A stretch of DNA of 64,000 bases from Chitinimonas koreensis. Lineage in GTDB: Bacteria; Pseudomonadota; Gammaproteobacteria; Burkholderiales; Chitinimonadaceae. Positions 27,619-34,204 of this stretch are shown in pieces. The notes below the pieces were generated by a model. That model did not search any database. It saw only the letters and a list, made by a program, of their open reading frames with translations, and was not told where the DNA came from. The first letter of the stretch is position 1. Each line of letters starts with the position of its first letter. Location: NCBI RefSeq assembly GCF_014353015.1, contig NZ_CP060704.1, positions 4,675,001 through 4,739,000 on the forward strand, read 5' to 3'. Position numbers and translations under genes: made by a program.

Positions 27619-28668
27619 ATGAGGATGGGGAACGGAAAATCGATCGCGGCCGGCACGCTGGCCGCACTGGCCTGCCTCTTGGCGGGCCAGCCGGCGCAGG
27701 CGGCCGGCGCGGCGGCCTCGCCGTGGTGCAAGGCGGGCAAGCCGGTGAAGCTGGCCGGGCTGGACTGGGAGAGCGGCGCCTTCCTGACCGCGACGCTGCA
27801 GCTGGTGCTCGAGCACGGCTACGGCTGCCGCACCGAGACCGTGCCGGGCAACACCGTGACCATGGAGACGGCGCTGGCCAACGACGACATCCAGCTGCTG
27901 GCCGAGGAATGGGTCGGCCGCAGCGACGCCTGGAACGCCGCCGCGCGCGCCGGCAAGGTGAAGGCGGTCGGCCACGTGATCGAGGGTGCGGCCGAGGGCT
28001 GGTACGTGCCCGACTACGTGGTGAACGGCGATGCCCGGCGCAAGATCAAGCCGCTGGCGCCGGGCCTGAAGTCGGTCGGCGACCTGCCGCGCTACAAGGC
28101 GGTGTTCGCCGACGAGGAGGAGCCGGCCAAGGGCCGCTTCCTCAACTGCCCGACCGGCTGGACCTGCGAGGGCGTCAACAGCCAGAAGCTCAAGGCCTAC
28201 AAGCTGACCGACAGCTACGTCAATTTCCGCCCCGGCAGCGGCGCGGCGCTCGATGCCGAGATCGCCTCGGCCATCCTGCGCGGCAAGCCGGTGCTGCTGT
28301 ACTACTGGTCGCCGACCGCGCTGATGGGCAAGTACCGCTTCGTGCGGCTGGCCGAGCCGGCTTACGACGCGCGCTGCTTCGCCACGCTGGCCGACAAGGA
28401 CCACCCGGCGCCGTGCGGCTCGGCCTCGCCGGCCGCGCTGATCCAGGCCGGCGTGTCCAAACCGTTCGCCGAGTCCGATCCGGTGCTGGTGGGGATGCTG
28501 GAGAAATTCAACGTGCCGCTCGACCAGCTCAACCGCGCGCTGGCCGAGATGGCCGAGCGCAAGGTCGACGCCCGCGCGCAGGCGCGCGCCTGGATGAAGG
28601 CCAATCCGGCGGTCTGGCGCAAGTGGGTGCCGGCCGATGCGGCGGCGCGGATCGCGGCGGGGCTCTAG
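27619..28668 (+). CDS. ProX-type substrate-binding protein of a quaternary-amine/histidine-type ABC transporter
   Basis: 349 residues with a signal peptide (SIAAGTLAALACLLAGQPAQA). OpuAC-fold domain: KPVKLAGLDWESGAFLTATL, QLVLEHGYGCRTETVPGNTV, LLAEEWVGRSDAWNAAARAG and FADEEEPAKGRFLNCPTGWT. Aromatic residues in the DW, EEW and YYW motifs could form a cation-binding cage. It belongs with the permease at 28909 and ATPase at 29775, separated from them by a repeat-filled 240-base gap. Context between hutG and hutI suggests a HutXWV-like histidine importer, known in rhizobia from the ProXWV family; glycine betaine or choline is the alternative. Confidence 0.88.
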   Translation: MRMGNGKSIAAGTLAALACLLAGQPAQAAGAAASPWCKAGKPVKLAGLDWESGAFLTATLQLVLEHGYGCRTETVPGNTVTMETALANDDIQLLAEEWVGRSDAWNAAARAGKVKAVGHVIEGAAEGWYVPDYVVNGDARRKIKPLAPGLKSVGDLPRYKAVFADEEEPAKGRFLNCPTGWTCEGVNSQKLKAYKLTDSYVNFRPGSGAALDAEIASAILRGKPVLLYYWSPTALMGKYRFVRLAEPAYDARCFATLADKDHPAPCGSASPAALIQAGVSKPFAESDPVLVGMLEKFNVPLDQLNRALAEMAERKVDARAQARAWMKANPAVWRKWVPADAAARIAAGL

Positions 28669-28670
28669 CG

Positions 28671-28864
28671 GTGAGGCGTGAGGGGTTAGGCGTGAGGTGT
28701 AACCCATCCCCCTCCCGGCCTCCCCCTTGAAGGGGGAGGGGTAGTTCAGCGCCGCATCTACCGGCACTGATCGTCATTGCGTCGCAGCCCTGCTCCCTCC
28801 CCTTCAAGGGGAGGGCTGGGGAGGGGATGGGTTACACCTCACACCTAACCCCTCACACCTCACT
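28671..28864. repeat. Composite repeat: C palindrome flanked by inverted D arrays
   Basis: D units GTGAGGCGTGAGGGGTTAGG at 28671-28698 and their inverted partners CACACCTAACCCCTCACACC at 28835-28864 enclose a C element (28697-28837). Its ends (TGTAACCCATCCCC / GGGGATGGGTTACA) and hairpins (CCTCCCCCTTGAAGGGGGAG, CCTCCCCTTCAAGGGGAGG) match the other copies; its centre is more diverged but keeps CACTGATCGTCATTGCGTCG. It begins three bases after the proX stop codon and interrupts the transporter operon before the permease gene. Confidence 0.82.
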
Positions 28865-28908
28865 CGGGTTACCCCCTCACATCCATCCCCTTATTCCTCA
28901 CACCCCAG

Positions 28909-29778
28909 ATGAGCACGCCCTTCTTCATCCCCCTGTCGTTCAAGGACGCCGTCAACCATGCCGTCGAATGGCTGGTCGGCCAGTACGGCGACCAGTTCCG
29001 CCAGCTGTCGGGCCTGCTGCTGCGCGGCGTGCTGCTGCCGCTCGAAAGCGTGCTGCGCGCGGCGCCGCCGTGGCTGGTGCTGCTGGCGGTCGCGCTCCTG
29101 GCCTGGCACGCCAGCCGCAGTGCCGGGCGCAGCCTCGGCCTCGCCGCGCTGCTGTACCTGATCGGCTGCTTCGGCCTGTGGGACGCGCTGATGCAGACAC
29201 TGGCCATCATGCTGGTGGCGCTCGCGCTGGCACTCGCGATCGGCATCCCGCTCGGCATCGCGGCGGCCTGGTCCGACCGGCTCCGGCGCGTGCTGCTGCC
29301 GGTGCTCGACGTGATGCAGACGCTGCCGAGCTTCGTCTACCTGGTGCCGGTGCTGATGCTGTTCGGCCTGGGCAAGGTGCCGGCGATCCTGGCCACCGTG
29401 GTCTACGCCCTGCCGCCGCTGGTGCGGCTGACCGACCTCGGCATCCGCCAGGTCGACCCGGGCCTGACCGAGGCGGCCTGGTCGTTCGGCACCACGCGCT
29501 GGCAACTGCTGCTCACCGTGCAGTTGCCGCAGGCACGGCCGACCATCATGGCCGGCATCAACCAGGCCACCATGATGGCGCTGGCGATGGTGGTGATCGC
29601 CTCGATGATCGGCGCGCGCGGCCTGGGCGAGGACGTGCTGGCCGGCATCCAGACGCTCGACGTCGGCCGCGGCATGCAGGCCGGCCTCGCCATCGTGATC
29701 CTGGCCATCGTCGCCGACCGCATCGGCCAGGCCTACGGCCGGCCGCGCGCGCGCCGGACCGCGGAGCCGCGCCGATGA
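28909..29778 (+). CDS. ProW-type ABC transporter permease
   Basis: 289 residues with about seven transmembrane helices: one near 60 (WLVLLAVALLAWHASRSAGR), LGLAALLYLIGCFGLWDALM, TLAIMLVALALALAIGIPLG, LDVMQTLPSFVYLVPVLMLF and two later. The coupling (EAA) loop is seen as GLTEAAWSFGTTRWQLLLTV, followed by QLPQARPTIMAGINQA. The N-terminus (FKDAVNHAVEWLVGQYGDQF) matches ProW. Its stop overlaps the ATPase start by 4 bp (ATGA), so the two are translationally coupled. Confidence 0.9.
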   Translation: MSTPFFIPLSFKDAVNHAVEWLVGQYGDQFRQLSGLLLRGVLLPLESVLRAAPPWLVLLAVALLAWHASRSAGRSLGLAALLYLIGCFGLWDALMQTLAIMLVALALALAIGIPLGIAAAWSDRLRRVLLPVLDVMQTLPSFVYLVPVLMLFGLGKVPAILATVVYALPPLVRLTDLGIRQVDPGLTEAAWSFGTTRWQLLLTVQLPQARPTIMAGINQATMMALAMVVIASMIGARGLGEDVLAGIQTLDVGRGMQAGLAIVILAIVADRIGQAYGRPRARRTAEPRR

Positions 29779-30590
29779 GCCGCATCCGCCTGATCGAGGT
29801 CAGCAAGGTCTACGGCCCGGCGCCGCGCGAGGCGCTGGCGCGGCTGGCCGCCGGCGAGGACAAGGCCGCGGTGCTGGCCGCCACCGGCAGCACGGCCGGG
29901 CTCGACCGCGTCTCGCTCGAGATCGGCGCCGGCGAACGCTTCGTGGTGATGGGGCTGTCCGGCTCGGGCAAGTCGACGCTGGTGCGCCACCTCAACCGCC
30001 TGGTCGACCCGAGCGCCGGCCGCATCGAGGTCGACGGCGAAGACATCCTCGGCTACGGCGCGGCGGCCCTGCGCGACTACCGCCGCCACAAGGTCAGCAT
30101 GGTGTTCCAGGGCTTCGGCCTGCTGCCGCACCGCGACGTGCTGGGCAACGTCGCCTACGGCCTCGAGGTGCGCGGCGAGCCGCGGCGGCGGGCGCAGGCG
30201 CGGGCGGCCGAGTGGCTCGAACGGGTCGGCCTGGCCGGCTATGCCGCGGCGCTGCCGGATGCGCTGTCGGGCGGCATGCGCCAGCGCGTCGGCCTGGCGC
30301 GCGCGCTGGCGATGGATACGCCGATCCTGCTGATGGACGAACCGTTCTCGGCGCTCGATCCGCTGATCCGCGCCGAGATGCAGGCGCAGCTGCTCGAGCT
30401 GCAGGCGGCGCTGGGCAAGACCGTGGTGTTCATCACCCACGACCTGGACGAGGCGCTGCGGCTGGGCCAGCGCATCGCCATCCTGCGCGACGGCCGCGTG
30501 GTGCAGGTCGATACGCCGGAACGCATCCTGGCGGCGCCGGCCGACGACTACGTGCGGCGCTTCGTCGAGCGGCGGGCGGCAGCGGGCTGA
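29775..30590 (+). CDS. ProV-type ABC transporter ATP-binding protein (no CBS domains)
   Basis: 271 residues. The N-terminal extension before Walker A (REALARLAAGEDKAAVLAAT) is characteristic of the ProV/OpuAA/HutV group. Walker A is GLSGSGKST (near 62-70), Q-loop VFQGFGLLPHR, signature LSGGMRQR, Walker B ILLMDEPFSALD, switch His FITHDLDEA. At 271 residues it lacks the two C-terminal CBS domains that sense ionic strength in osmoregulated ProV/OpuA, which fits a nutrient importer better than an osmoprotectant one. Confidence 0.92.
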   Translation: MSRIRLIEVSKVYGPAPREALARLAAGEDKAAVLAATGSTAGLDRVSLEIGAGERFVVMGLSGSGKSTLVRHLNRLVDPSAGRIEVDGEDILGYGAAALRDYRRHKVSMVFQGFGLLPHRDVLGNVAYGLEVRGEPRRRAQARAAEWLERVGLAGYAAALPDALSGGMRQRVGLARALAMDTPILLMDEPFSALDPLIRAEMQAQLLELQAALGKTVVFITHDLDEALRLGQRIAILRDGRVVQVDTPERILAAPADDYVRRFVERRAAAG

Positions 30591-30609
30591 CCGGGAGCGA
30601 TGCGCCCCC

Positions 30610-30692
30610 TGCAGGAGCGGCTTCAGCCGCGAATCGTGGCGCTTGCCGCGATGGTGGACGGAACGACCATTCGCGGCTGAAGCCGCTCCTAC
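30610..30692. repeat. REP-like palindrome, family A (long loop)
   Basis: Arms GCAGGAGCGGCTTCAGCCGC and GCGGCTGAAGCCGCTCCTAC around a loop of about 40 bases, 20 bp downstream of the ATPase stop codon in the gap before hutI (convergent). Confidence 0.8.
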
Positions 30693-30757
30693 GGGGGCGC
30701 GCCAGCGTCGGCGGGGCGGTGGCGACATCACTTCGCCACCCAAAGCCGATAGTCGGA

Positions 30758-30800
30758 AGGCCCGCCAAGGAAAACCTCGGCCGGTTTCCTTGGCGGGCCT
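30758..30800. terminator. Perfect 16-bp stem between the convergent transporter and hutI genes
   Basis: Arms AGGCCCGCCAAGGAAA (30758-30773) and TTTCCTTGGCGGGCCT (30785-30800) with an 11-base loop. It lies about 40 bases past the hutI stop and 170 past the ATPase stop, so it is most likely a bidirectional terminator, but no long U-run follows. It matches none of the repeat families A-E. Confidence 0.55.
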
Positions 30801-30840
30801 CCGTGTACAGGCCGTTGCTGTAGCCGAGCCTCCGCGGCAA

Positions 30841-32073
30841 TCAAGCCATCTTCACGCCGCCCACCCAGCGTCCCGCCAGCGGCGCCGCGCCGAGCCAGTA
30901 GCACAGCTCGGCCGGCCGGCCGATGCGCCACAGGGCCAGGTCGGCGCGCTTGCCGACTTCGAGCGTGCCGGCCTGGTCCTGCACGCCGAGCGCGCGCGCG
31001 GCGTGGCAGGTCATGCCGGCCAGCGCCTCGGCCGGGGTCAGGCGGAACAGCGTGCAGGCCATGTTGAGCGCCAGCAGCGCGCTGGTGCACGGCGCGGTGC
31101 CCGGGTTGCAGTCGGTCGCCACCGCCATCGCCACGCCGGCCGCGCGCAGGGCGTCGATCGGCGGCAACCTGGTCTCGCGCAGGTAATAGAAGGCCACCGG
31201 CAGCATCACCGCCACCGTGCCGGCCGCGGCCATGGCGGCGATGCCGTCGGCGTCGAGCCACTCGAGGTGGTCGGCCGACAGGCCGCGGCGGCGCGCGACC
31301 AGGCCGGCGCCGCCCTGGTCGCTCAACTGCTCGGCGTGCAGCTTGACCGGCAGGCCGAGCGCGCCGGCGGCGTCGAACAGCCGTTCCACCTGGGCCGGGC
31401 TGAAGGCGATGTTCTCGCAGAAGGCGTCGACCGCATCGATCAGCCCTTCACCGTGCAGGATGCCGAGCCAGGCGATGCAGGCGGCGACGTAGTCGTCCTG
31501 GCGGCCCTGGTATTCGGGCGGCAGCGCGTGGGCGGCCAGGTAGGTGGTGTGCACCGCGGCGCCGCCGGCCGCGCCGAGCCGGCGCGCCACCCGCAGCATG
31601 CGGCGCTCGCTGTCGAAATCGAGGCCGTAGCCGGACTTGATCTCGACCCGGGTGACGCCCTCGGCCTCGAGCCGCGCCAGCCGGCCGCGCGCGGCGGCGA
31701 ACAGCGCGTCCTCGCCGGCCGCGCGGGTGGCCGCCACGGTCGAGCGGATGCCGCCGCCGGCGCGGGCGATCTCCTCGTAGCTGGCGCCTTCGAGCCGCAG
31801 CTCGAATTCGTGCGAGCGGTCGCCGCCGAAGACCAAGTGGGTGTGGCAGTCGATCAGCCCGGGCGTGAGCCAGCCGCCTTCGCCGTCGATCTCTTCGGCC
31901 ACGCCGGCGGCGATCTCGCCGGTCAGCGCGTCGGCGCGGCCGAGCCAGGCGATGCGGCCGTCGCGCACCAGCAGGGCGGCGTCGCGCAGCTCGCCGTAGC
32001 CCGCGCCGTTGGCGGTCGCGGCGGAGTCGGCCATGGTGGCCAGGTGGACGTTGCGGATCAGGGTGGCGGACAT
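30841..32073 (-). CDS. hutI: Imidazolonepropionase HutI
   Basis: 410 residues from ATG 32073; the open frame extends over 400 bases further through a low-complexity tandem repeat and must be ignored. Amidohydrolase-fold enzyme that opens imidazolone-propionate to formimidoyl-glutamate, the step before HutG. Metal ligands: LIDCHTHLVFGGDR near the start, KLHAEQLSDQGGAGLV in the middle and VATDCNPGTAPCTS later; also EIKSGYGLDFDSE, a HutI signature. Last gene of its transcription unit; the preceding binding-protein gene at 32560 lies beyond a 486-base repeat block. Confidence 0.94.
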   Translation of the reverse strand: MSATLIRNVHLATMADSAATANGAGYGELRDAALLVRDGRIAWLGRADALTGEIAAGVAEEIDGEGGWLTPGLIDCHTHLVFGGDRSHEFELRLEGASYEEIARAGGGIRSTVAATRAAGEDALFAAARGRLARLEAEGVTRVEIKSGYGLDFDSERRMLRVARRLGAAGGAAVHTTYLAAHALPPEYQGRQDDYVAACIAWLGILHGEGLIDAVDAFCENIAFSPAQVERLFDAAGALGLPVKLHAEQLSDQGGAGLVARRRGLSADHLEWLDADGIAAMAAAGTVAVMLPVAFYYLRETRLPPIDALRAAGVAMAVATDCNPGTAPCTSALLALNMACTLFRLTPAEALAGMTCHAARALGVQDQAGTLEVGKRADLALWRIGRPAELCYWLGAAPLAGRWVGGVKMA

Positions 32074-32171
32074 GGCGGCGCAGGCAGGAATGGAAGGGTG
32101 CGCCGCCGATCGCTGCCGCGGCGCCGGGCGGATTTTCCCGCATCCGAAGTCCGGCGGGTAGCAGGGAAGAC

Positions 32172-32553
32172 GTGAGGAGTGAGGGGTGAGGAGTGAGGGG
32201 TGAGGGGTGAGGGGTGAGGGGTGAGGGGTGAGGGGTGAGGGGTGAGGGGTGAGGGGTGAGGGTGAGGGGTGAGGGGTGAGGGGTGAGGGGTGAGGGGTGA
32301 GGGGTGAGGGGTGAGGGTGAGGGGTGAGGGGTGAGGGGTGAGGGGTAACCCCATCCCCACCCCAACCCTCCCCTTGAAGGGGAGGGGGCCGCATTGCGAC
32401 AGGTCTGACGATCACTGACGTTTGAACCTTGCGCGCCCCGCTCCTCCCCTTCAAGGGGAGGCTGGGAGGGGATGGGGTTACCCTCACCCCTAACACCTCC
32501 CCCCTCACTCGAAGGGGTTACCCCTCACGCCTAACCCTCACCCCTCGCCCGCA
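32172..32553. repeat. Composite repeat: long GTGAGGGG minisatellite, C palindrome and inverted D units
   Basis: Bases 32172-32346 are about 21 tandem copies of the octamer GTGAGGGG (two copies a base short, a few reading GTGAGGAGT). The plus strand is thus runs of GGGG spaced by TGA, a classical G-quadruplex motif. A C element follows (32345-32481) in the opposite orientation to the others, with centre GTTTGAACCTTGCGCG. Inverted D units (CCTCACCCCTAACACCTCC and others) end near 32553. The 486-base gap has no gene; open frames on the minus strand here encode only a Ser-Pro-Leu-Thr-Pro-His repeat. Confidence 0.85.
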
Positions 32554-32559
32554 CTCAAT

Positions 32560-33657
32560 TCACCAGCAACCCCGCCGCGAGAACACCGCCATGTCGACAT
32601 AGCGCGAAGCGCGCTGGCCGCCGCGCAGCGACAGCACCGCGCCGCCGACATCGGCCTGGTAGCCGTCCAGCGCGCGCCGCAGCGCGACGCCGCCCTCGCC
32701 GCCGGCCGCGCGCAGGTTGTCGGCCAGCATGCGCGCGGCCATATAGCCCTCGAGCGAGGCGTAGCTCGGCGGCTCGTCGCGGTATTTCTTCAGCGTCGCG
32801 ACGAATTCGCGCGCGATCGGCGACAGCGGATTGTAGGGCGAGGGCACCAGCGCGCTGACCGCCACGCCGCGTACCGACTCGGGGCCGAGGAATTCGCGCA
32901 TCGTCTGCGGGTTGACCCAGCTCAGCGCATAGAACTGGGTACCGGGCCGCAGCGCCTGGTAGGCGCGCACGAAGGCGGCCGAGCTGACGGTGGGCGCGGC
33001 CAGGATCACGCCCTGCGGATTGCTGGCCGCCAGTCGCGCCGCGGCGGCCTCGACCTCGATGCTGTCGGTCGGCAGCCCGGCCTGGCCGACCAGCGCGGCC
33101 TTCACCTCGGCCAGCCGGACCGGTACCTCGAGGCGCGCGGCGCGACCCAGCGCGTCCTCGCCGCTGACCAGCGCCAGCCGCGTCAGCCCGCTGGCATTGG
33201 CGATGCGGGCGATCTTGCCGACCTCCGCGGCGAGGCCGGCGCGCAGGTAGTAGACGCCGCCCTCGCCCTTCACGTCGATGCCGAGGTAGGGCGCCACCAG
33301 CGGCAGGCCGGCCAGCGCCTTGTCGGCCAGCACCGCGCGGATGCCGTCGGCGCCGATATAGCCGAACAGCGCCTGCGGCCGCTGCTCGGCCACCAGCTTG
33401 CGGCTCAGCGCCAGCGTGGCTGCCGGCTCGCCGCCGTCGTCGGCCACCACCAGGTTGACCGGCCGGCCGTTGATGCCGCCGCGCGCGTTGAGCTGGTCGA
33501 AATACACCCGCGCGCCGGTGACGAAGTCGCGCCCGGTGTCGCCGTTCGGGCCGCTCTGGTCGGCCACCTGCACGACGTTGATCGGCGCGCCGGCCGCGGC
33601 GGCGGACGCGAGGATGCACAGGAAGCTGCACAGGGCAGGCAGCAGGGAACGGAGCAT
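32560..33657 (-). CDS. Leu/Ile/Val-type periplasmic substrate-binding protein (SBP family 6)
   Basis: 365 residues with a signal peptide (LLPALCSFLCILASAAAAGA). The start INVVQVADQSGPNGDTGRDF is the usual first strand and ligand loop; FDQLNARGGINGRPVNLVVA (the ARGGING motif) and LIVE-type SAAFVRAYQALRPGTQFYAL follow. No permease or ATPase genes adjoin it, and such stand-alone proteins in proteobacteria are often co-opted for sensing or fed to shared transporters. It lies upstream of hutI on the same strand, but separated by 486 bases of repeats, so a joint function is uncertain. It ends in an unusual RRGCW. Confidence 0.85.
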   Translation of the reverse strand: MLRSLLPALCSFLCILASAAAAGAPINVVQVADQSGPNGDTGRDFVTGARVYFDQLNARGGINGRPVNLVVADDGGEPAATLALSRKLVAEQRPQALFGYIGADGIRAVLADKALAGLPLVAPYLGIDVKGEGGVYYLRAGLAAEVGKIARIANASGLTRLALVSGEDALGRAARLEVPVRLAEVKAALVGQAGLPTDSIEVEAAAARLAASNPQGVILAAPTVSSAAFVRAYQALRPGTQFYALSWVNPQTMREFLGPESVRGVAVSALVPSPYNPLSPIAREFVATLKKYRDEPPSYASLEGYMAARMLADNLRAAGGEGGVALRRALDGYQADVGGAVLSLRGGQRASRYVDMAVFSRRGCW

Positions 33658-33760
33658 GGCGGCGGTCCGGGGGAAACGGTTAGGCCGCCAATGTGCCGTC
33701 ATATTGTTATCCGCTCATGAAGCCGCCGGCCCGGCGCAGGCCCGTCCCGGCCGGCTGCGC

Positions 33761-33766
33761 TAGAAT
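33761..33766 (+). promoter_or_regulatory. Candidate -10 box (TAGAAT) for the DUF1289 gene
   Basis: GCTAGAATCGGC is placed 27 bases before ATG 33793, the same sequence and spacing as before selO. Confidence 0.4.
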
Positions 33767-33792
33767 CGGCCCTCCCCGCCGCCCCGCCCGCC

Positions 33793-34000
33793 ATGACCGC
33801 CACCCGCCCGATTCCCCTGCGTCGCCCTGTGCTCCACCGCGCTCGGCGACGAGACCTGCATGGGCTGCGGCCGCAGCTTCATCGAAGTGGCCAACTGGGT
33901 GTTCATGACCGAGGCCGAGAAGGAAGCGGTCTGGCAGCGGCTCGAGGCGCACTGGCGCGCCCGCGGCCAGACGCCGCCCTGGCTGCGCTGCCGCGGCTGA
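33793..34000 (+). pseudogene. DUF1289 family protein with a one-base frameshift near its start
   Basis: The frame ending at TGA 33998-34000 encodes CVALCSTALGDETCMGCGRS, then FIEVANWVFMTEAEKEAVWQ and a WLRCRG end. This is a complete DUF1289 small Cys-rich protein, about 65 residues, probably zinc- or iron-binding (C-x3-C ... C-x2-C). It has no start codon in that frame: an in-frame TGA lies at 33794-33796. The ATG at 33793 reads MTATRPIP and would join the DUF1289 frame exactly if one C of the CCCC run at 33814-33817 were absent. So either the sequence has a single-base error or the gene is recently broken or needs frameshifting. Confidence 0.75.
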
Positions 34001-34204
34001 CGCGCCGGCGCCGTTACCTTCCTCCGCGTCGCGCCGGCCGCTTGCACGGCGCCGGCGCAAGTCCATGGGCTATATATAGTCCTGAGAAGGGCCATGCCGG
34101 CCGTCGGATCGGCGCGTCCGCCGCCGGGCGCGCCGTCCCCGCTCGCCGCGGTCCGGCGCAAGACCTATTCAAGACCTAGTGGATTGGACGGATCGGAGGA
34201 AGTC

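Noticed and set aside
32172..32346. CRISPR array
   Set aside because: The tandem units are directly adjacent octamers with no spacers, and there are no cas genes.
32058..32365. Minus-strand frames encoding a Ser-Pro-Leu-Thr-Pro-His repeat protein
   Set aside because: They are only the translation of the GTGAGGGG minisatellite; no start signals, no domain, and the same peptide appears in several frames.
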